Below are positions 34,674 to 47,113 of a DNA stretch of 64,000 nucleotides, in pieces. Both the position numbers and the translations under genes were made by a program. This stretch comes from Adiantum capillus-veneris (taxonomy: Eukaryota > Streptophyta > Polypodiopsida > Polypodiales > Pteridaceae): assembly GCA_014529385.2 (NCBI GenBank), contig CM043942.1, forward strand, positions 19,731,991 through 19,795,990, given 5' to 3'. The notes beneath the pieces were generated by a model, which did no database searches, had not been told where the DNA came from, and was given only the letters and a program-made list of their open reading frames with translations. Within the stretch, counting starts at the first letter, position 1. Each line of letters starts with the position of its first letter.

Positions 34674-34995
34674 TGTTGAGATGTCGAGCTCTACACCTTG
34701 AGCTGGCATCCACTACGGGTCTTGGCCGCTTACGGCATTCACTCACTGGCGCGTTAGGTGACCGACACGGAGGATCTCTGCCAGTGATTCTACAGTTGGA
34801 CTACACTTATAGTGCCAGCCTAGTACGCTTCTAGCGAGTTCACACTTAGTGACCGCATGTACATATGTGCTACTTTCCAGCTTTAGCACTTAGTCATTTT
34901 GTACTCTCTTTTCTGTGAAGAAGAAGAAGAAGCTTTCCATCTCTGTGTGCTTTGTGCTTGTCTTGTGTAGCTCTCTTGCATCCTCATTCTTTACA
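34674..34995 (+). repeat. Copia-1 5' LTR
   Basis: Starts TGTTGAGATGTCGAG and ends CATTCTTTACA, one base before the PBS region. At 322 bp it is short, as is usual for Copia. Its last ~30 bases recur at 44127-44156 (TGTAGCTCTCTTGCATCCTC) as the stub of the 3' LTR. Confidence 0.88.
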
Positions 34996-35008
34996 TGGTA
35001 TCAGAGCC
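34996..35008 (+). other. Primer-binding site of Copia-1
   Basis: TGGTATCAGAGCC, the canonical plant Copia PBS complementary to initiator tRNA-Met, directly after the LTR. Confidence 0.95.
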
Positions 35009-35261
35009 TGGTGCAGGCAAGAGAGGCTAAGAGAGCAAGAGCATCACAATCCCTTCGTTCGCAATCCCTTCGCTTGCACAAGTTTCTGAACAGGTCTCCA
35101 AAGTGCAATATACAGAGATTTACTGTACAAGTACAGTGGTTGTGAAACGCTTGATTGTGGACACTCGTTGAGTGTAGAAAGCGTTACAGGAACCACGATA
35201 GCAGGTTCAACAGATTTGCAGGTTTTTGCAGATTGCAGCTATTTTGTCTTGGTGCTTCAAG

Positions 35262-38200
35262 ATGTCTGACGGTTTCAGTCAGATTGTTACTGAGAAGCTT
35301 GAGAAAAATAACTACCCTGCATGGAAGCTCAGAATAACAAATTTCCTAAAAGGAAAAGGTTATTGGGACTATGTAGAAGGAGACAATGAAAAGGAGCCAG
35401 AGATTCCCGAGGCAAATGCTACAGCAGAACAAAGGAAAGCTTTGAGGGACTGGCAACAAGGCCAGAGCAAAGTGATGTATTGGCTTTCTATGAGCATCAC
35501 AGATGGCATGATGGGCTATCTACAGGATGCTGAAACCCCTGCCATTGCATGGAAAAACTTAGGCAGAGTGTTCGAGGTGAACACCAAGGCCAGGAAGCTT
35601 CAACTAAAGTCGGAGCTAAATCAGGTTAAGAGGAACAACCTCTCCATCAATGATTATGCTTTGAAGATCAAGAGTATCATTGAGGCTCTTGGATCTATTA
35701 AAGTCTCAGTGGAAGACGATGACATTGTCCGTGCATGCTTGGATGGTCTAGGAGATGAGTATGTACATTTTAGGTCTTCCATGAATACAAGAGACGACAT
35801 CCCCGTGTTCCAAGATTTGATTTCTATGCTTATTCTTGAGGAGAAGAACCTTGACACATCTTCTTCTCATGGCAGAAATAATTCTGAACAGGCCTTCTAT
35901 TCTAACTCCAACAGAGGTAGAGGTAGAGGTCGTGGTCGAGGCCCAAGGGGTTGCAGGGGCCAATTTCTGGAAGGTCAATCAAATCAAAACAATACAGGTG
36001 GCAGGGGAAACCAGTCTCAAGGCAGGGGGAGTCAAAGAGGTCGTGGTGCAGGATCAAGCAGGCAGCAACATACTGCAGATAGCAGAGAATGTTGGACTTG
36101 TGGTGAAAGAGGTCACATGTCACGTGACTGTCCAAAGGGAAAAGCAAGTAGAAAGAGAGAACAGGGCAACTATGCATCTACTAGCAGAGATGCAGATGAC
36201 AGCAAAAATGAGCGCATGTTTGTTATGCAGCATGTAATGAATACAATGACTGCAGAGAATTCCACCCAAGATGATGTTTGGTATGTGGATTCAGGTGCCT
36301 CTAATCACAAGACCTCTCGTGGAGAGTGGTTTAGAGATATGCGCAAACCAGATGTGTCAGGCTATGTGCAGACAGGAGATGACACAGCTCACCCCATTGC
36401 TCATGTAGGGGACATACCTCTAAATACGAAGAGTGGGAAATCAAAGTACTTAGCAGATGTACTTCATGTCCCAAACATTACAAAGAATCTTGTTTCTGTT
36501 GGACAAATGGTTGAGCAGGGTTTGCAGGTTCGCTTCAATCCAAATGGCTGTTATGTAGAAGATTTCCAGAATGGCTGTAAGCTGATCACAGAGGGCAAAT
36601 GTGTGGGCAGAATGTTTACACTGAATGTAGACATGCCTGAGGTAAAAGCTGCATTATTTGCACAGGGCACAGGTGTTGTGGCTGATGTTGACATTTGGCA
36701 CAAACGCATTGGCCATGTCAATGAGCAGAGATTGCGCAGCATACAATCAAAACAGATTGTAAAAGGTTTGCCCAAATTCAAGGTGGATGGTATGCATAAA
36801 GTGTGTGCAGCATGCCAGTTTGGAAAACAGTCAAAGGGCTCATTTCCACATGAGCGCAATGTATGTAAAAAGCCACTTGAGGTGGTGCACACAGGTGTTT
36901 GGGGTCCAACCGATACTGCAAGTATACATGGTTGCAGGTATTATGTCTCTTTCATTGATGACCATACAAGGAAAGTATGGGTCTACTTCATGCGTAACAA
37001 AAGTGAAGTGTTTGGTCACTTTCAAGACTTCAAAGTCATCATTGAGAAGGAGACAGATATGCAAATCAAGACATTGAGGTCAGATGGAGGGGGAGAGTAC
37101 TTCTCCAATGATTTTTCAGATTTTCTGCGAATGCATGGTATACACAGGCAGTTTACATGCAGATATACTCCACAGCAGAATGGTGTCGCAGAAAGGAAAA
37201 ACAGGCATATTGCAGAGGTTGCACGTGCATTGATGAATGAGAAGAACATGCCTCATCATTTCTGGGCTGAAGCTATAAATACAGCTGTGTACATTATGAA
37301 CAGGACACCTACAGCTGCGGTGCATGATGTAACACCTGAGGAAAAGTTTACAGGTACAAAGCCTGATTTGGCACACTTGAAAGTGTTTGGCTGCATAGCT
37401 TACGTGCATGTACCAGATGAGTTGCGTAGGAAATTGGATCCTAAAGCAGAGAAATGTATTCTTGTGGGATATTCCCTTGAACAAAAGGGGTACAGGTGCT
37501 ACAATCCTACTACACGAGAATTACGAGTGAGCAGAGATGTAGTCTTTGATGAGATGAGCAGCTGGTACAGTAATGCACATGGCACTATTGGGGCTGATGT
37601 AAAAGATGATGTGGTTGTACAAAATGTGAGGCCAGAGTCACAGGTTTTGAGTGGACCACAAGAGTCCTCTTCTCGTGGCTCTGTTGAGAAACCATGGAAT
37701 GGTAGACTACGTACGCAGGTTACTCCACCAACAGGTACAGGGAATGTATCACGAAAAGGAAAGGAAAAGGTTGATGAACCTCCCTTTATGGCTGATGCAT
37801 CATCAGGTTTTTCACATGTAGACATGGATTCAGATGGTTCTGAACAAAGTCTTGATGAGGAATTTGGAATTCCGGCTGTAAGGACACCTGGTGTAAGGAA
37901 AGTACAAGAAGATGCTAGACGGCAAAGGAGTGACCCAGGACCGTGCAGATCTAATAGAGTCAAAAATCCAGTTCAAAAATTGACTTATGATGGGTATCTA
38001 GCGCATCACCAAGCCTACATGGCTAAGGTGATACAGGATGTGGAGCCCACATGTTTTGAGGATGCAGTTGGAAATGTGCATTGGGATGATGCAATGAATG
38101 AAGAGATGGCTGCATTGGAAGCAAATGACACATGGGAGTTGGTGCCATTGCCAATTGGCAAGAAAGATATTGGCTGCAAATGGGTGTATAAAACCAAGCA

Positions 38201-38277
38201 TAAGGCTGATGGTAACATTGAGCGTCACAAGGCAAGGCTGGTCGCAAAGGGTTATGCACAGACTATGAGGAGACCTT
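35262..38277 (+). pseudogene. Copia-1 Gag-Pol, first part (gag, protease, integrase, RT start)
   Basis: The ATG at 35262 (MSDGFSQIVTEKLEKNNYPA) is chosen over an in-frame ATG 36 bases upstream because Copia gags start this way. The frame is open for about 1005 codons. It has gag, an RG-rich stretch (residues ~225-265), zinc knuckle CWTCGERGHMSRDC (~276), protease VDSGASNH (~341), GAG-pre-integrase HKRIGH, the integrase core with RSDGGGEY and PQQNGVAERKN, and RT start (WELVPLP, CKWVYKTK). The first integrase Asp is changed (HTGVWGP; HTDVWGP is usual). It ends at the Copia-2 insertion; the target TGCTC is 38278-38282. Confidence 0.94.
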
Positions 38278-38539
38278 TGCTCTGTTAAGTATGGAGCTTG
38301 ATTTACCCTCGTAATTTTCTGTGGTAAAAGCGCACATTTGTAAGGCCCCCATTATGAGGAGAAGCCATCGTGCGTGAAGGAAAATCACTCACCGGAAACC
38401 AAAATTTTCACGGACAAGAATCAGGGGCAACTTTAAAGGCCTCGGGGGCGGAGGTCCCCGAGACTTTTTTTCACCGGAATATTCCTTTTCGCCGGAATAT
38501 TATGGCCGGACGGCGGTCGGAAAGTGGTCGGAAAACAAC

Positions 38540-38640
38540 CGATCGGTTGGCCGGTGGCCGGTAGTCAATGGCCAATGGCCGGTGGTCGGAAGTCAATGGC
38601 CGGTGGCCGATGGCCGAATTCAATGGCCGGTGGCCGAATT
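38540..38640. repeat. GGCCGGTGG minisatellite in Copia-2 5' LTR
   Basis: Imperfect repeats around CAATGGCCGGTGGCCG. The copy number differs between the two Copia-2 LTRs (43350-43425) and the Copia-3 LTR (57770-57860). Confidence 0.8.
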
Positions 38641-38766
38641 CAAAAGCGGACTTGTCGTCTCAAGGGCGGCCACACATGGGCGGATTGGAGGGTCCGATTT
38701 GGACTTATTCGCACAAGGGCGGCTACACATGGCTGTCTCTCATAAGAGAGGGCAGCCCTTTTGGCC

Positions 38767-38773
38767 TATAAAA
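38767..38773 (+). promoter_or_regulatory. TATA box in Copia-2 5' LTR
   Basis: TATAAAA within GGCCTATAAAAGGAGGCC, a strong core promoter match. Just upstream is a small inverted repeat CTCTCATAAGAGAG. The same block is conserved in the 3' LTR and in Copia-3. Confidence 0.75.
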
Positions 38774-39092
38774 GGAGGCCATTTCTACACACATTTCATA
38801 GTGTGAAGTTGATGCAACAAGGTGAGTGTGAGGTGGTGAGAGTGAAGCAAGGCGGGAGCTCCATTAAGGGTATAATCCCTTTGTAAACTACTTCTTGTTT
38901 TGAAGTACCAAAGCCATTGAGTGGCTGCTTTCCCGTGGACATAGCCCACATTGGGTGAACCACGTATATCGTGTGTACTCTCTCTCTCTCTCTCTCTCTC
39001 TCTACACTATAATCTCGTGTATATAAATTTGTCTCTCTCCATTAAGTAATCTACTCAATTATCTATTTAGCTACGTCTTATTTCCTAACAAC

Positions 39093-39104
39093 TGGTATCA
39101 GAGC
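39093..39104 (+). other. Primer-binding site of Copia-2
   Basis: TGGTATCAGAGC two bases after the LTR; initiator tRNA-Met type. Confidence 0.95.
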
Positions 39105-39163
39105 AAGGTTTGCTCGTAGCTAAATTATCTCAAGGAAAGGATTCCTTGAATTGAGTGGGAGTT

Positions 39164-42100
39164 ATGGCGGAGGAGGGGAAGCTCAAGATTGAGAAGTTCA
39201 ACGGCAAAAACTACCAACATTGGAAGATGCAGATTGAAGACTATCTCTACCAGAAGGACCTCTATTTGCCATTAGGCGGTCTTGCGAAGAAGCCCGCAAC
39301 AATGGCAGATGAAGCATGGATTGTCCTTGATCGAAAGGCACTGGGAACAATCCGGTTAAGCTTGGCGTTAACGGTGGCCTTCAATGTTTCGGAGATGAAG
39401 ACCACGGAGGACTTGATGAAGTCACTGGACGACTTCTACGAGAAACCATCGGCATCCAATAAGGTATTTCTTATGAAGCGCTTGTTCAATCTAAAGATGG
39501 CAGAGAATGGTTCAGTTGAAGAACACCTAAATGACTTTAACACAAACATAAGTCAACTTCGATCAGTGAAAATCAGTTTCGATGACGAAGTGCGAGCTCT
39601 CCTTATACTATCATCTCTACCGGATAGTTGGGACAGCCTTGTGATGGCTGTAAGTAATTCTATCTCTGGCACAAATACTCTTAAGTTTGATGATGTTGTG
39701 GGTGTTCTTCTAAGCGAGGAAATGCGAAGGAGAAGCACAGGAGAATCATCAAGTGCTGCACTATCAGTGGAAACAAGAGGAAGGCCTAAGGAGAGGTTCA
39801 AAAACCAAAAGGGTCGTGATCGCTCAAGACGGAGCAAATCACGAACAAAGTCAGTTCTTGAATGTTGGAACTGCGGCAAGAGGGGCCACGTCAAGAAGGA
39901 TTGCTGGTCCAAGAAGAAGAAGGAGACAGAGTCTCAAGACAACAAGCCAACATCGGAGGCCAATGTGGCAGGTAAAGTAGAGCAAGATGCTCTAATTCTC
40001 TCATTAGACAATGTGTCTAATTCCTGGATAGTAGATTCCGGGGCTTCATTCCATGCGACACCACACAAGCAACATTTCCAAGACTACACCAAAGGTAATT
40101 TTGGGTATGTATACTTGGGAGATGATGAAGCTTGTGAGATTGTCGGCAAAGGTACAGTTTCTATCAAAACTGCTAATGGAAATGAATGGAAGCTGAAAGA
40201 TGTTAGGCATGTTCCTTCTCTTCGCAAAAATTTGATCTCTACAGGACAATTGGACGATGAAGGTCACAACATTACATTCGGAAACAAACGGTGGAAGATC
40301 TCAAAGGGATCTTTGGTGGTTGCCAAGGGTGAAAAAGTCAGTACACTTTACTTGTGTGCTGTTAGCACGCAACCTTCAGCTTGTGCAGCAACTACAGAAG
40401 TTGACAGTGCGGTGTGGCACTACCGACTTGGGCATATGAGTGCCAAAGGAATGCAAATCCTTCAAACAAAGAAACTTCTACCAGGTTTGAAAGAAGTGGA
40501 CTTAGAGTTCTGTGAAGATTGTGTTTATGGTAAACAAAAGAGGGTAAAATTTCAAAAATCAGGAAATGAAAGAAAAAATAAAAAACTTGAGTTGGTTCAT
40601 TCTGATGTTTGGGGTCCTGCAAGTACACCATCACTTGGTGGCTCATTGTACTATGTAACATTCATAGACGATGCGACTAGAAAAACATGGGTTTATGTCA
40701 TGAAGAATAAATCCGATGTATTTTCCATATTTCAAAGGTGGAAAGCCTTTGTGGAGAATGAAATAGGTACCAAGGTTAAATGCCTCAGATCCGACAATGG
40801 AGGTGAATATTGCAGCCAAGCTTTTGAAAGCTTTTGTGCTAGCAATGGAATTCGGAGGCAAAGGACAACCCCAAGGACACCTCAACAAAATGGGATTTCG
40901 GAAAGGATGAACAGGACAATTATGGAACGAGCACGAAGTATGCGGCTACATGCAGGCCTACCGCTTGAACTTTGGGCGGAAGCTGTAAGTACGTCTGTGT
41001 ACTTAATCAATCGGTCACCCTCAACGGCATTGGATGGGGGAGTTCCAGAAGAGGCATGGACAGGTAAACCGGTGAATTATGCATTTCTCAAAGTGTTTGG
41101 GTGTGAGGCTTTCATGCACATAGATAGAAGCCTAAGATCAAAGTTAGATACAAAGTCCAAAAAGTGTTTCTTCATTGGCTATGGAGAAGGAGACTTTGGG
41201 TATCGCCTATGGAATCCTGAAGATGGTAAAATCTTAAGGAGTAGGGATGTAATTTTTAATGAACAAAATATGTACAAAGATTACTTGGAAAGAAAACAAA
41301 CAAAAGAAACAGGTGATGAGTACATGGAGCTTGAGGACGGTGAAGACTCAAGGACTGCAAACAGTGACAATGTGCAACAACATCAACCAAATGAGGAGCC
41401 TCAACCTATTCCCTGAAGATCTACAAGAGCAAGTAGACCTCCAGAAAGGTTTGTTCCTTCCTTCAACCATCTCTTGATCTCAGATTCTGGAGAGCCAGAA
41501 TCATATGAAGAAGCTATGCAACATGAATCCAAAGAAGAATGGACGAAGAGCATGCAAGTGGAGATGGACTCACTACATCAGAACCAAACATGGGAGTTGG
41601 TTGAGTTGCCTAAAGGTAAGCGGGCACTTCAAAACAAATGGGTGTACAAGATAAAGGAAGAAGAAGGTGGGAAGAAAAGGTACAAATCTAGGCTTGTGGT
41701 AAAAGGTTTTTCTCAAAAGAAAGGTATTGACTTCAATGAAATATTTTCTCCTGTTGTAAAAATGAACTCAATTAGGCTTGTCTTAAGCCTTGTGGCTGCT
41801 CATGATCTAAATCTCGAGCAAATGGATGTAAATACGGCATTCCCTCACGGTGACTTAGAGGAGGAAATCTACATGCTTCAACCAAAGGGGTATGAAGTAA
41901 AAGGTAAGGAGAAAATGGTTTGCAGATTAAAGAAGAGCTTGTATGGTTTAAAGCAAGCATCAAGACAATGGTACTTGAAGTTTGATCGATGGATGTTGGA
42001 TCATGGATTCACAAGATGCAACTCGGATCACTGCGTCTACACGAAGAATTTGGGAGATGGGAAATTCATCATCCTAATGTTGTATGTTGATGACATGTTG

Positions 42101-43045
42101 ATTGCAAGTGCTAACATGCAGGACATCAAAGACCTAAAAGAGGAGCTGTCCAAATCTTTTTCAATGAAAGATTTAGGTGCTGCAAAGAGGATACTTGGTA
42201 TGAAAATATCAAGGGACAGGACGAAGAAGACAATAAAGCTATCTCAAGAAGATTACATCAAGAAGGTACTAGAAAGGTTTGCAATGCAAAATGCAAAACC
42301 AGTTTCTACACCTTTGGCTGGTCATTTTAAACTAACGAAGGATATGTGTCCAAAGACACAAGAGGAGATAGCCTATATGTCTAAAGTTCCATATGCTGCA
42401 GCGGTAGGTTCTCTAATGTATGCTATGGTCTGGACAAGGCCAGACATTGCACATGCAGTGGGAGTTGTGAGTAGGTTCATGGACAACCCAGGTAAAGAGC
42501 ATTGGCAAGCTGTGAAGTGGATACTTAGGTAACTAAAAGGGACAACAACAAATGCTTTGTATTTTGGAGGAACTGATATTTTTCTAGAAGGGTATGCTGA
42601 TGCAGATATGGCAGGTGACAAAGATACTCGAAGGAGCACTACTGGCTATGTGTTCACGGTTGGAGGCACAGCAGTAAGCTGGGCTTCAAAGCTGCAGAAA
42701 GTGGTTTCACTTTCTACCACGGAAGCAGAGTATGTAGCAATGACGGAGGCAAGCAAAGAAATTCTGTGGCTTCACAGATTCTTAGAAGAGCTTGGATTCA
42801 AACAAGACAATTGTGTCTTGTACAGTGATAGCCAAAGCGCTATCCATCTTGCGAAGAACTCAGCCTTTCATTCAAGGACAAAGCACATTGAAGTGAGATA
42901 TCACTTCATACGCACTCTTTTGGAAGAGGGACAACTAAAGCTAGGAAAGGTGCATACAAGTGAAAATCTTGCAGACATGTTTACAAAGGTGGTCAACAAG
43001 GAGAAGTTGAGCTTTTGCTCATCTTCAATCGGCATTCAAGGATAA
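39164..43045 (+). pseudogene. Copia-2 Gag-Pol
   Basis: I start at ATG 39164 (MAEEGKLKIEKFNGKNYQHW). One frame of 1294 codons is interrupted only by TGA at 41414-41416 and TAA at 42530-42532. Domains: gag; zinc knuckle CWNCGKRGHVKKDC (~residue 233); protease VDSGASFHAT (~290); GAG-pre-integrase HYRLGH; integrase with HSDVWGP (~478), RSDNGGEY and PQQNGISERMN (~569); RT with YVDDMLIAS (~973); RNase H with [16 protein letters not shown] (~1187) and [10 protein letters not shown]. All catalytic residues look intact. The first stop fits CGA to TGA in the integrase-RT linker. It is Tork/TNT1-like in style; that lineage call is tentative. Confidence 0.95.
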
Positions 43046-43092
43046 AAAAGCCAGAATGGAAAGCAGTCACAGGTTTGGTTTGGAGATCAGTC

Positions 43093-43106
43093 TCCAAGTG
43101 GGAGAT
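43093..43106 (+). other. Polypurine tract of Copia-2
   Basis: The AAGTGGGAGAT-type tract directly before the 3' LTR, as in most plant Copia elements. Confidence 0.8.
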
Positions 43107-43759
43107 TGTTAAGTATGGAGCCTGATTTACCCTCGTAATTTTCTGTGGTAAAAGCGCACATTTGTAAGGCCCCCATTATGAGGAGAAGCCATCGTGCGTG
43201 AAGGAAAATCACTCACCGGAAACCAAAATTTTGACGGACAAGAATCAGGGGCAACTTTAAAGGCCTCGGGGGCGGAGGCCCCCGAGACTTTTTTTCGCCG
43301 GAATATTATGGCCGGATGGCGGTCGGAAAGTGGTCGGAAAACAACCGGTCGGTTGGCCGGTGGCCGGTAGTCAATGGCCAATGGCCGGTGGTCGGAAGTC
43401 AATGGCCGGTGGCCGGTGGCCGAATTCAAAAGCGGACTTGTCTTCTCAAGGGCGGCCACACATGGGCGGATTGGAGGGTCCGATTTGGACTTATTCGCAC
43501 AAGGGCGGCTACACATGGCTGTCTCTCATAAGAGAGGGCAGCCCTTTTGGCCTATAAAAGGAGGCCATTTCTACACACATTTCATAGTGTGAAGTTGATG
43601 CAACAAGGTGAGTGTGAGGTGGTGAGAGTGAAGCAAGGCGGGAGCTCCATTAAGGGTATAATCCCTTTGTAAACTACTTCTTGTTTTGAAGTACCAAAGC
43701 CATTGAGTGGCTGCTTTCCCGTGGACGTAGCCCACATTGGGTGAACCACGTATATCGTG

Positions 43760-43791
<32 letters not shown>

Positions 43792-43878
43792 ACACTATAA
43801 TCTCGTGTATATAAATTTGTCTCTCTCCATTAAGTAATCTACTCAATTATCTATTTAGCTACGTCTTATTTCCTAACA
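43107..43878 (+). repeat. Copia-2 3' LTR
   Basis: Partner of 38283-39090; 772 bp. The shorter length is explained by fewer minisatellite units. A TATA motif is at 43553-43559 and a (CT)n run near 43763-43790. Confidence 0.95.
43553..43559 (+). promoter_or_regulatory. TATA box in Copia-2 3' LTR
   Basis: TATAAAA in the same context as in the 5' LTR. Transcription from here would run into the Copia-1 RT remnant. Confidence 0.6.
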
Positions 43879-44131
43879 TGCTCCAGTGGCAAAGATGACG
43901 ACTGTGAGAGCTGTCATAGCAGTGGCTGCATCTAGAGGATGGATTATGCATCAAATGGATGTAAAGAATGCCTTCTTGAATGGTGAGTTGCAAGAAGAAG
44001 TGTATATGGATCAGCCACCTGGTTATGTCGATCCAGGTTACCCAGATTATGTATGCAGACTTCTCAAAGCTTTGTATGGTTTGAAGCAGGGCTCTAGAGC
44101 ATGGTATGACAGGATTGCCAAGTATGTGTAG
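43879..44131 (+). pseudogene. Copia-1 RT, continued fragment
   Basis: Codons for [40 protein letters not shown] and [20 protein letters not shown] continue the RT of Copia-1 after the Copia-2 insertion. The frame ends where a deletion joins RT to the end of the LTR. The catalytic YVDD, the thumb and RNase H are gone. Confidence 0.92.
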
Positions 44132-44156
44132 CTCTCTTGCATCCTCATTATTTACA
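44127..44156 (+). repeat. Stub of Copia-1 3' LTR
   Basis: About 30 bases match the end of the 5' LTR (TAGCTCTCTTGCATCCTCAT, then TTTACA), followed by the target duplication ATGTA. Confidence 0.85.
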
Positions 44157-44161
44157 ATGTA

Positions 44162-44945
44162 TGCATCATCTACTCTCAAGATTGGAAAACAATCCCACTA
44201 GCACCAACATCATGCACTTTCACAAACTTTGTTGCATTTGCATGCACACTTTTCTCTACACTTTGCAATCTCCCTTTTCATTGGATTAAATCACCATCAC
44301 TTTGGGCTTCACAAAGATGAAAACATTTGTACAAGGACAAAACACTACCCAACAATAAGTAAGACCATCGTCCCCTACACACATTGGAGCACATGCAATG
44401 TTGACAATGGCATTTGCTTTCAATGTTCTGATGAAACATTTTGAGGGGAGGAGAAGCATCAACGCAACAAATATTGATGAAACTTAATAGCCACCATCAA
44501 CAACACAACACACATGCCTTGAACATTTGTAGTAGAACTTCACATTTGTTCTTCAACATTGGAGGAAGTTCCATTTGTATTTGACATACCATTTGTATTT
44601 GACATACCACCTAGTTACATGGAATTCTCTAGAGGAGATGTATTTGGGATATACCCTTATATCAAATTCTCAAGGGAACTACATCTTTCATCCTACACCC
44701 AGTTGACAATTTTTGAGGGATGATGTTTGCTGTTAAATTCTCCAAGGAGGGATACCTTTGTACTTTTGGGTCCTACTATGACACACACGAGGAGGTTTGT
44801 TGGGGTGTGTGATATATCCACACCACCACAAGTGAGAAATCGCTCTAATTTGAAAGACTGTATATTTGACATCAGTAATTAGGCTATCACTATTATCATT
44901 AGAGTTATTGTACTTACTACTGACCAAGGTATATATACTTACTAG
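44162..44945. other. Unassigned sequence between Copia-1 and the Copia relic
   Basis: AT-rich, with a small tandem repeat ATTTGTATTTGACATACC (twice, about 44571-44606). No coding region recognised; the later part may belong to the following Copia relic. Confidence 0.4.
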
Positions 44946-47113
44946 TAGTGACCAAGGTACACATCATGAACATCTTATTTCATATTCTTCTCAAATGAAT
45001 AGTGTTCATGAACGTAAGAATCACATTATTCTTAGTGTTGTAAGATGTATGTTGATTCATTATCATTGAGTCTTGTGTTTTTTGGGTTGAAGCTATCTTG
45101 ATAGCAATATCATCTTCTTCCTTCTAGTAAGATATCCATTACAACATGGACAAGTGAAATCCCTTCTGTATCTCATTTTTGAACCTTTGAATGTATTGCT
45201 TATATTTATGTTCCCAAAGAAACAAAAACAAATCTTGATGCTCTTGGTCTAAAATTTATTTTAGTAAACACTTCCAAAGGGTAAAAATTCTATGAATCTT
45301 TCTCTATGAAAGTTATCTTGAATTGTGATGCTACTTTGAATGAATATCCTATGGAAGTTACATGGCCCATGGATTATATTTATGATACTAAATCTTTGAT
45401 TTGGGATTTTTCGTTCTTTTTTATTGGATGAGCCTTTTTCTAAAGAGCAGCTTTCCACTTCAAAACCATCAATTTTGAATGTTACCAATGATGATCTTGA
45501 TATTTTATCTGATTTATTTATTGATTTTGAGCATGTTCGTTTCATTTATGATGAAGATATTTTTGATAATTCTCTCTCTAATTCTAAGGACTTATCACCT
45601 ATAGTGAAGCTATTTCTTCTCCACAAAAAGATCAACGTAAAGAGGCTATGGAAGAAGAATACACTTCTCTATTCTCTAGAGGTACATGGATACTAACTAA
45701 ATTGACTTCTGGCTGTACAACCACTAGTGTAAGTGAGTGTATAAGACAAAAGCTAAAGCCAATAGATATTTTGACAAATTCAAGGCACATTTAGTTGCCA
45801 AAGGTTATTCTCAAATGGCTAACATTGGTTATCATGAGACCTTTTCAAAAAAAAATTGGATTATTACTATTTGGATCTTATTGGTATTTTTTATTCAATT
45901 TAGTTTAGAAACTCACCAAATGAATAGGTGAACTGCTTTTATCAATGGTGATTTGAATGAAGAAATTTATATCATGGATCATCTAGAAGGGTTTGTTATT
46001 TTAGGTAAGGAAGACTTTGTTGCTCAACTTCAGAAGGCATTATATGGTCTAAAACAAGTTTCATGGGCCTGGTATATTAGTTTGATTTTTTTCTAATCTC
46101 CCATGTATTCATCTCTTTTTCTTTATAGCCAACTTAAATATAAAGCACCAAAATTGTAGTTTTGATCCTTTCTCTTTATCAATTGAAAAAACCCTTGTTT
46201 CTAATGATTTGGGATTTTTTTAGTAAGTCAAGAAGCTGTTGTCTTCAACATTTGATATGGTGGATCTTGGAGAGCTTCATTTGTGTCTTGGAATTAATAT
46301 TTAAAGGAACCATATAAAAGGAATTTTATTACTTCAATAGTCCAAGTTTATTGAGGATATTATTGAAAAGTTTGGTTTGGAATCTATACATTCAGTCAAC
46401 ACCCCTTGTCTTGTGAGTTCCACAAAAAATTCTTCTGAAAGTGGTGCTCAGCTTGTTACATATCAGATACTCAGATTTCTTCAATTTGTTGCTTTGAACA
46501 ATATTCTTGCTACTGTATTTGTTGCTAACTATCTTGGGAAACATCTTGCATGCCCTTCTCTTTAAGCATTTATTTGCAGAAAAATGTGTGTTGCATTACT
46601 TGAAAGGCAGTATATATTTTGGCTTGGTCTATCAATGATAATTGACATCAAAATTTGTGTCATCTCTCTCTCTTTTGGGTTGTGCAGATGTAGATTGGGT
46701 TAGCTTGCATTTATTTATGCAATCTACTAGTGGTAGTTGCTTCTTCATTAATGGTTGTTTTATTTCTTGGACGAACGAGAAACAACATTGTGTTGCAATC
46801 CCTACAACTGAATCTAAAAATATTTCCGCTTGCATGAGTTGATTTTTCTTTGACAAATATTGATTGATATTGTTTATTCTCATCCTTCTAGCTTTCCCTT
46901 ATGGTGTGATAATCAGAGTTCTATTAATCTTGGAAAACACTACGTACAACATAACAAGTCAAAGAACATCGATGTACATTATCATAATTTCTGATATGAA
47001 GTATGAAAAAGCACTCACATGATTAAACATTCTTCAAGTGACCAGATGATTGCATATATGCTTACCAAAGGTCTCAATGAGTCACACTTCATTCTTAGAC
47101 TATATGAAGGATC
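44946..47113 (+). pseudogene. Ancient Ty1/copia pol relic (integrase, RT, RNase H)
   Basis: Scattered Copia motifs lie in order on the plus strand but in changing frames: integrase TDQGTHHEHL and NSVHERKNH (44945-45040), CIAYIYVPKETKT (45195-45235), RT KFKAHLVAKGYSQM and YHETFS (45775-45845), [24 protein letters not shown] (46030-46065), RNase H GCADVDWVS, TESKNISA, DNQSSINLGKHYVQHNKSKN (46900-46970), and a tail like SSDQMIAYMLTKGL (47040-47090). There are many stops. No LTRs found. It is much older than Copia-1 to -3. Confidence 0.85.

Larger units (their letters stand above)
38283..39090 (+). repeat. Copia-2 5' LTR
   Basis: Starts TGTTAAGTATGGAGC and ends TTTCCTAACA (808 bp). It differs from the 3' LTR mainly by extra copies of a GGCCGGTGG-type minisatellite unit and an extra CCGGAATATT unit near 38475-38500, plus a few substitutions. 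It contains a (CT)n run near 38982-39003. Confidence 0.95.
38283..43878 (+). mobile_element. Copia-2: near-intact Ty1/copia retrotransposon
   Basis: A 5.6-kb element with two closely matching LTRs, PBS, a single gag-pol frame and a PPT. TGCTC is duplicated at 38278-38282 and 43879-43883, and removing the element restores the Copia-1 RT codons for E-T-F-A-P-V-A-K. Two in-frame stop codons are the only visible damage. It is the youngest-looking element in the window and has a close relative at 57558. Confidence 0.96.
34674..44156 (+). mobile_element. Copia-1: Ty1/copia retrotransposon, internally deleted and split by Copia-2
   Basis: The 5' LTR, PBS and gag-pol are present through early RT, then Copia-2 is inserted. 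RT resumes at 43879, and after codons for AKYV the sequence jumps to the last ~30 bases of the LTR (44127-44156). The flanks ATGTA at 34669-34673 and 44157-44161 form an exact 5-bp target duplication, so the deletion happened inside the element. Confidence 0.92.

Noticed and set aside
35654-38259. Antisense ORFs within Copia-1 and similar ones in Copia-2 and Copia-3
   Set aside because: They are shadows of the strongly coding plus strand.
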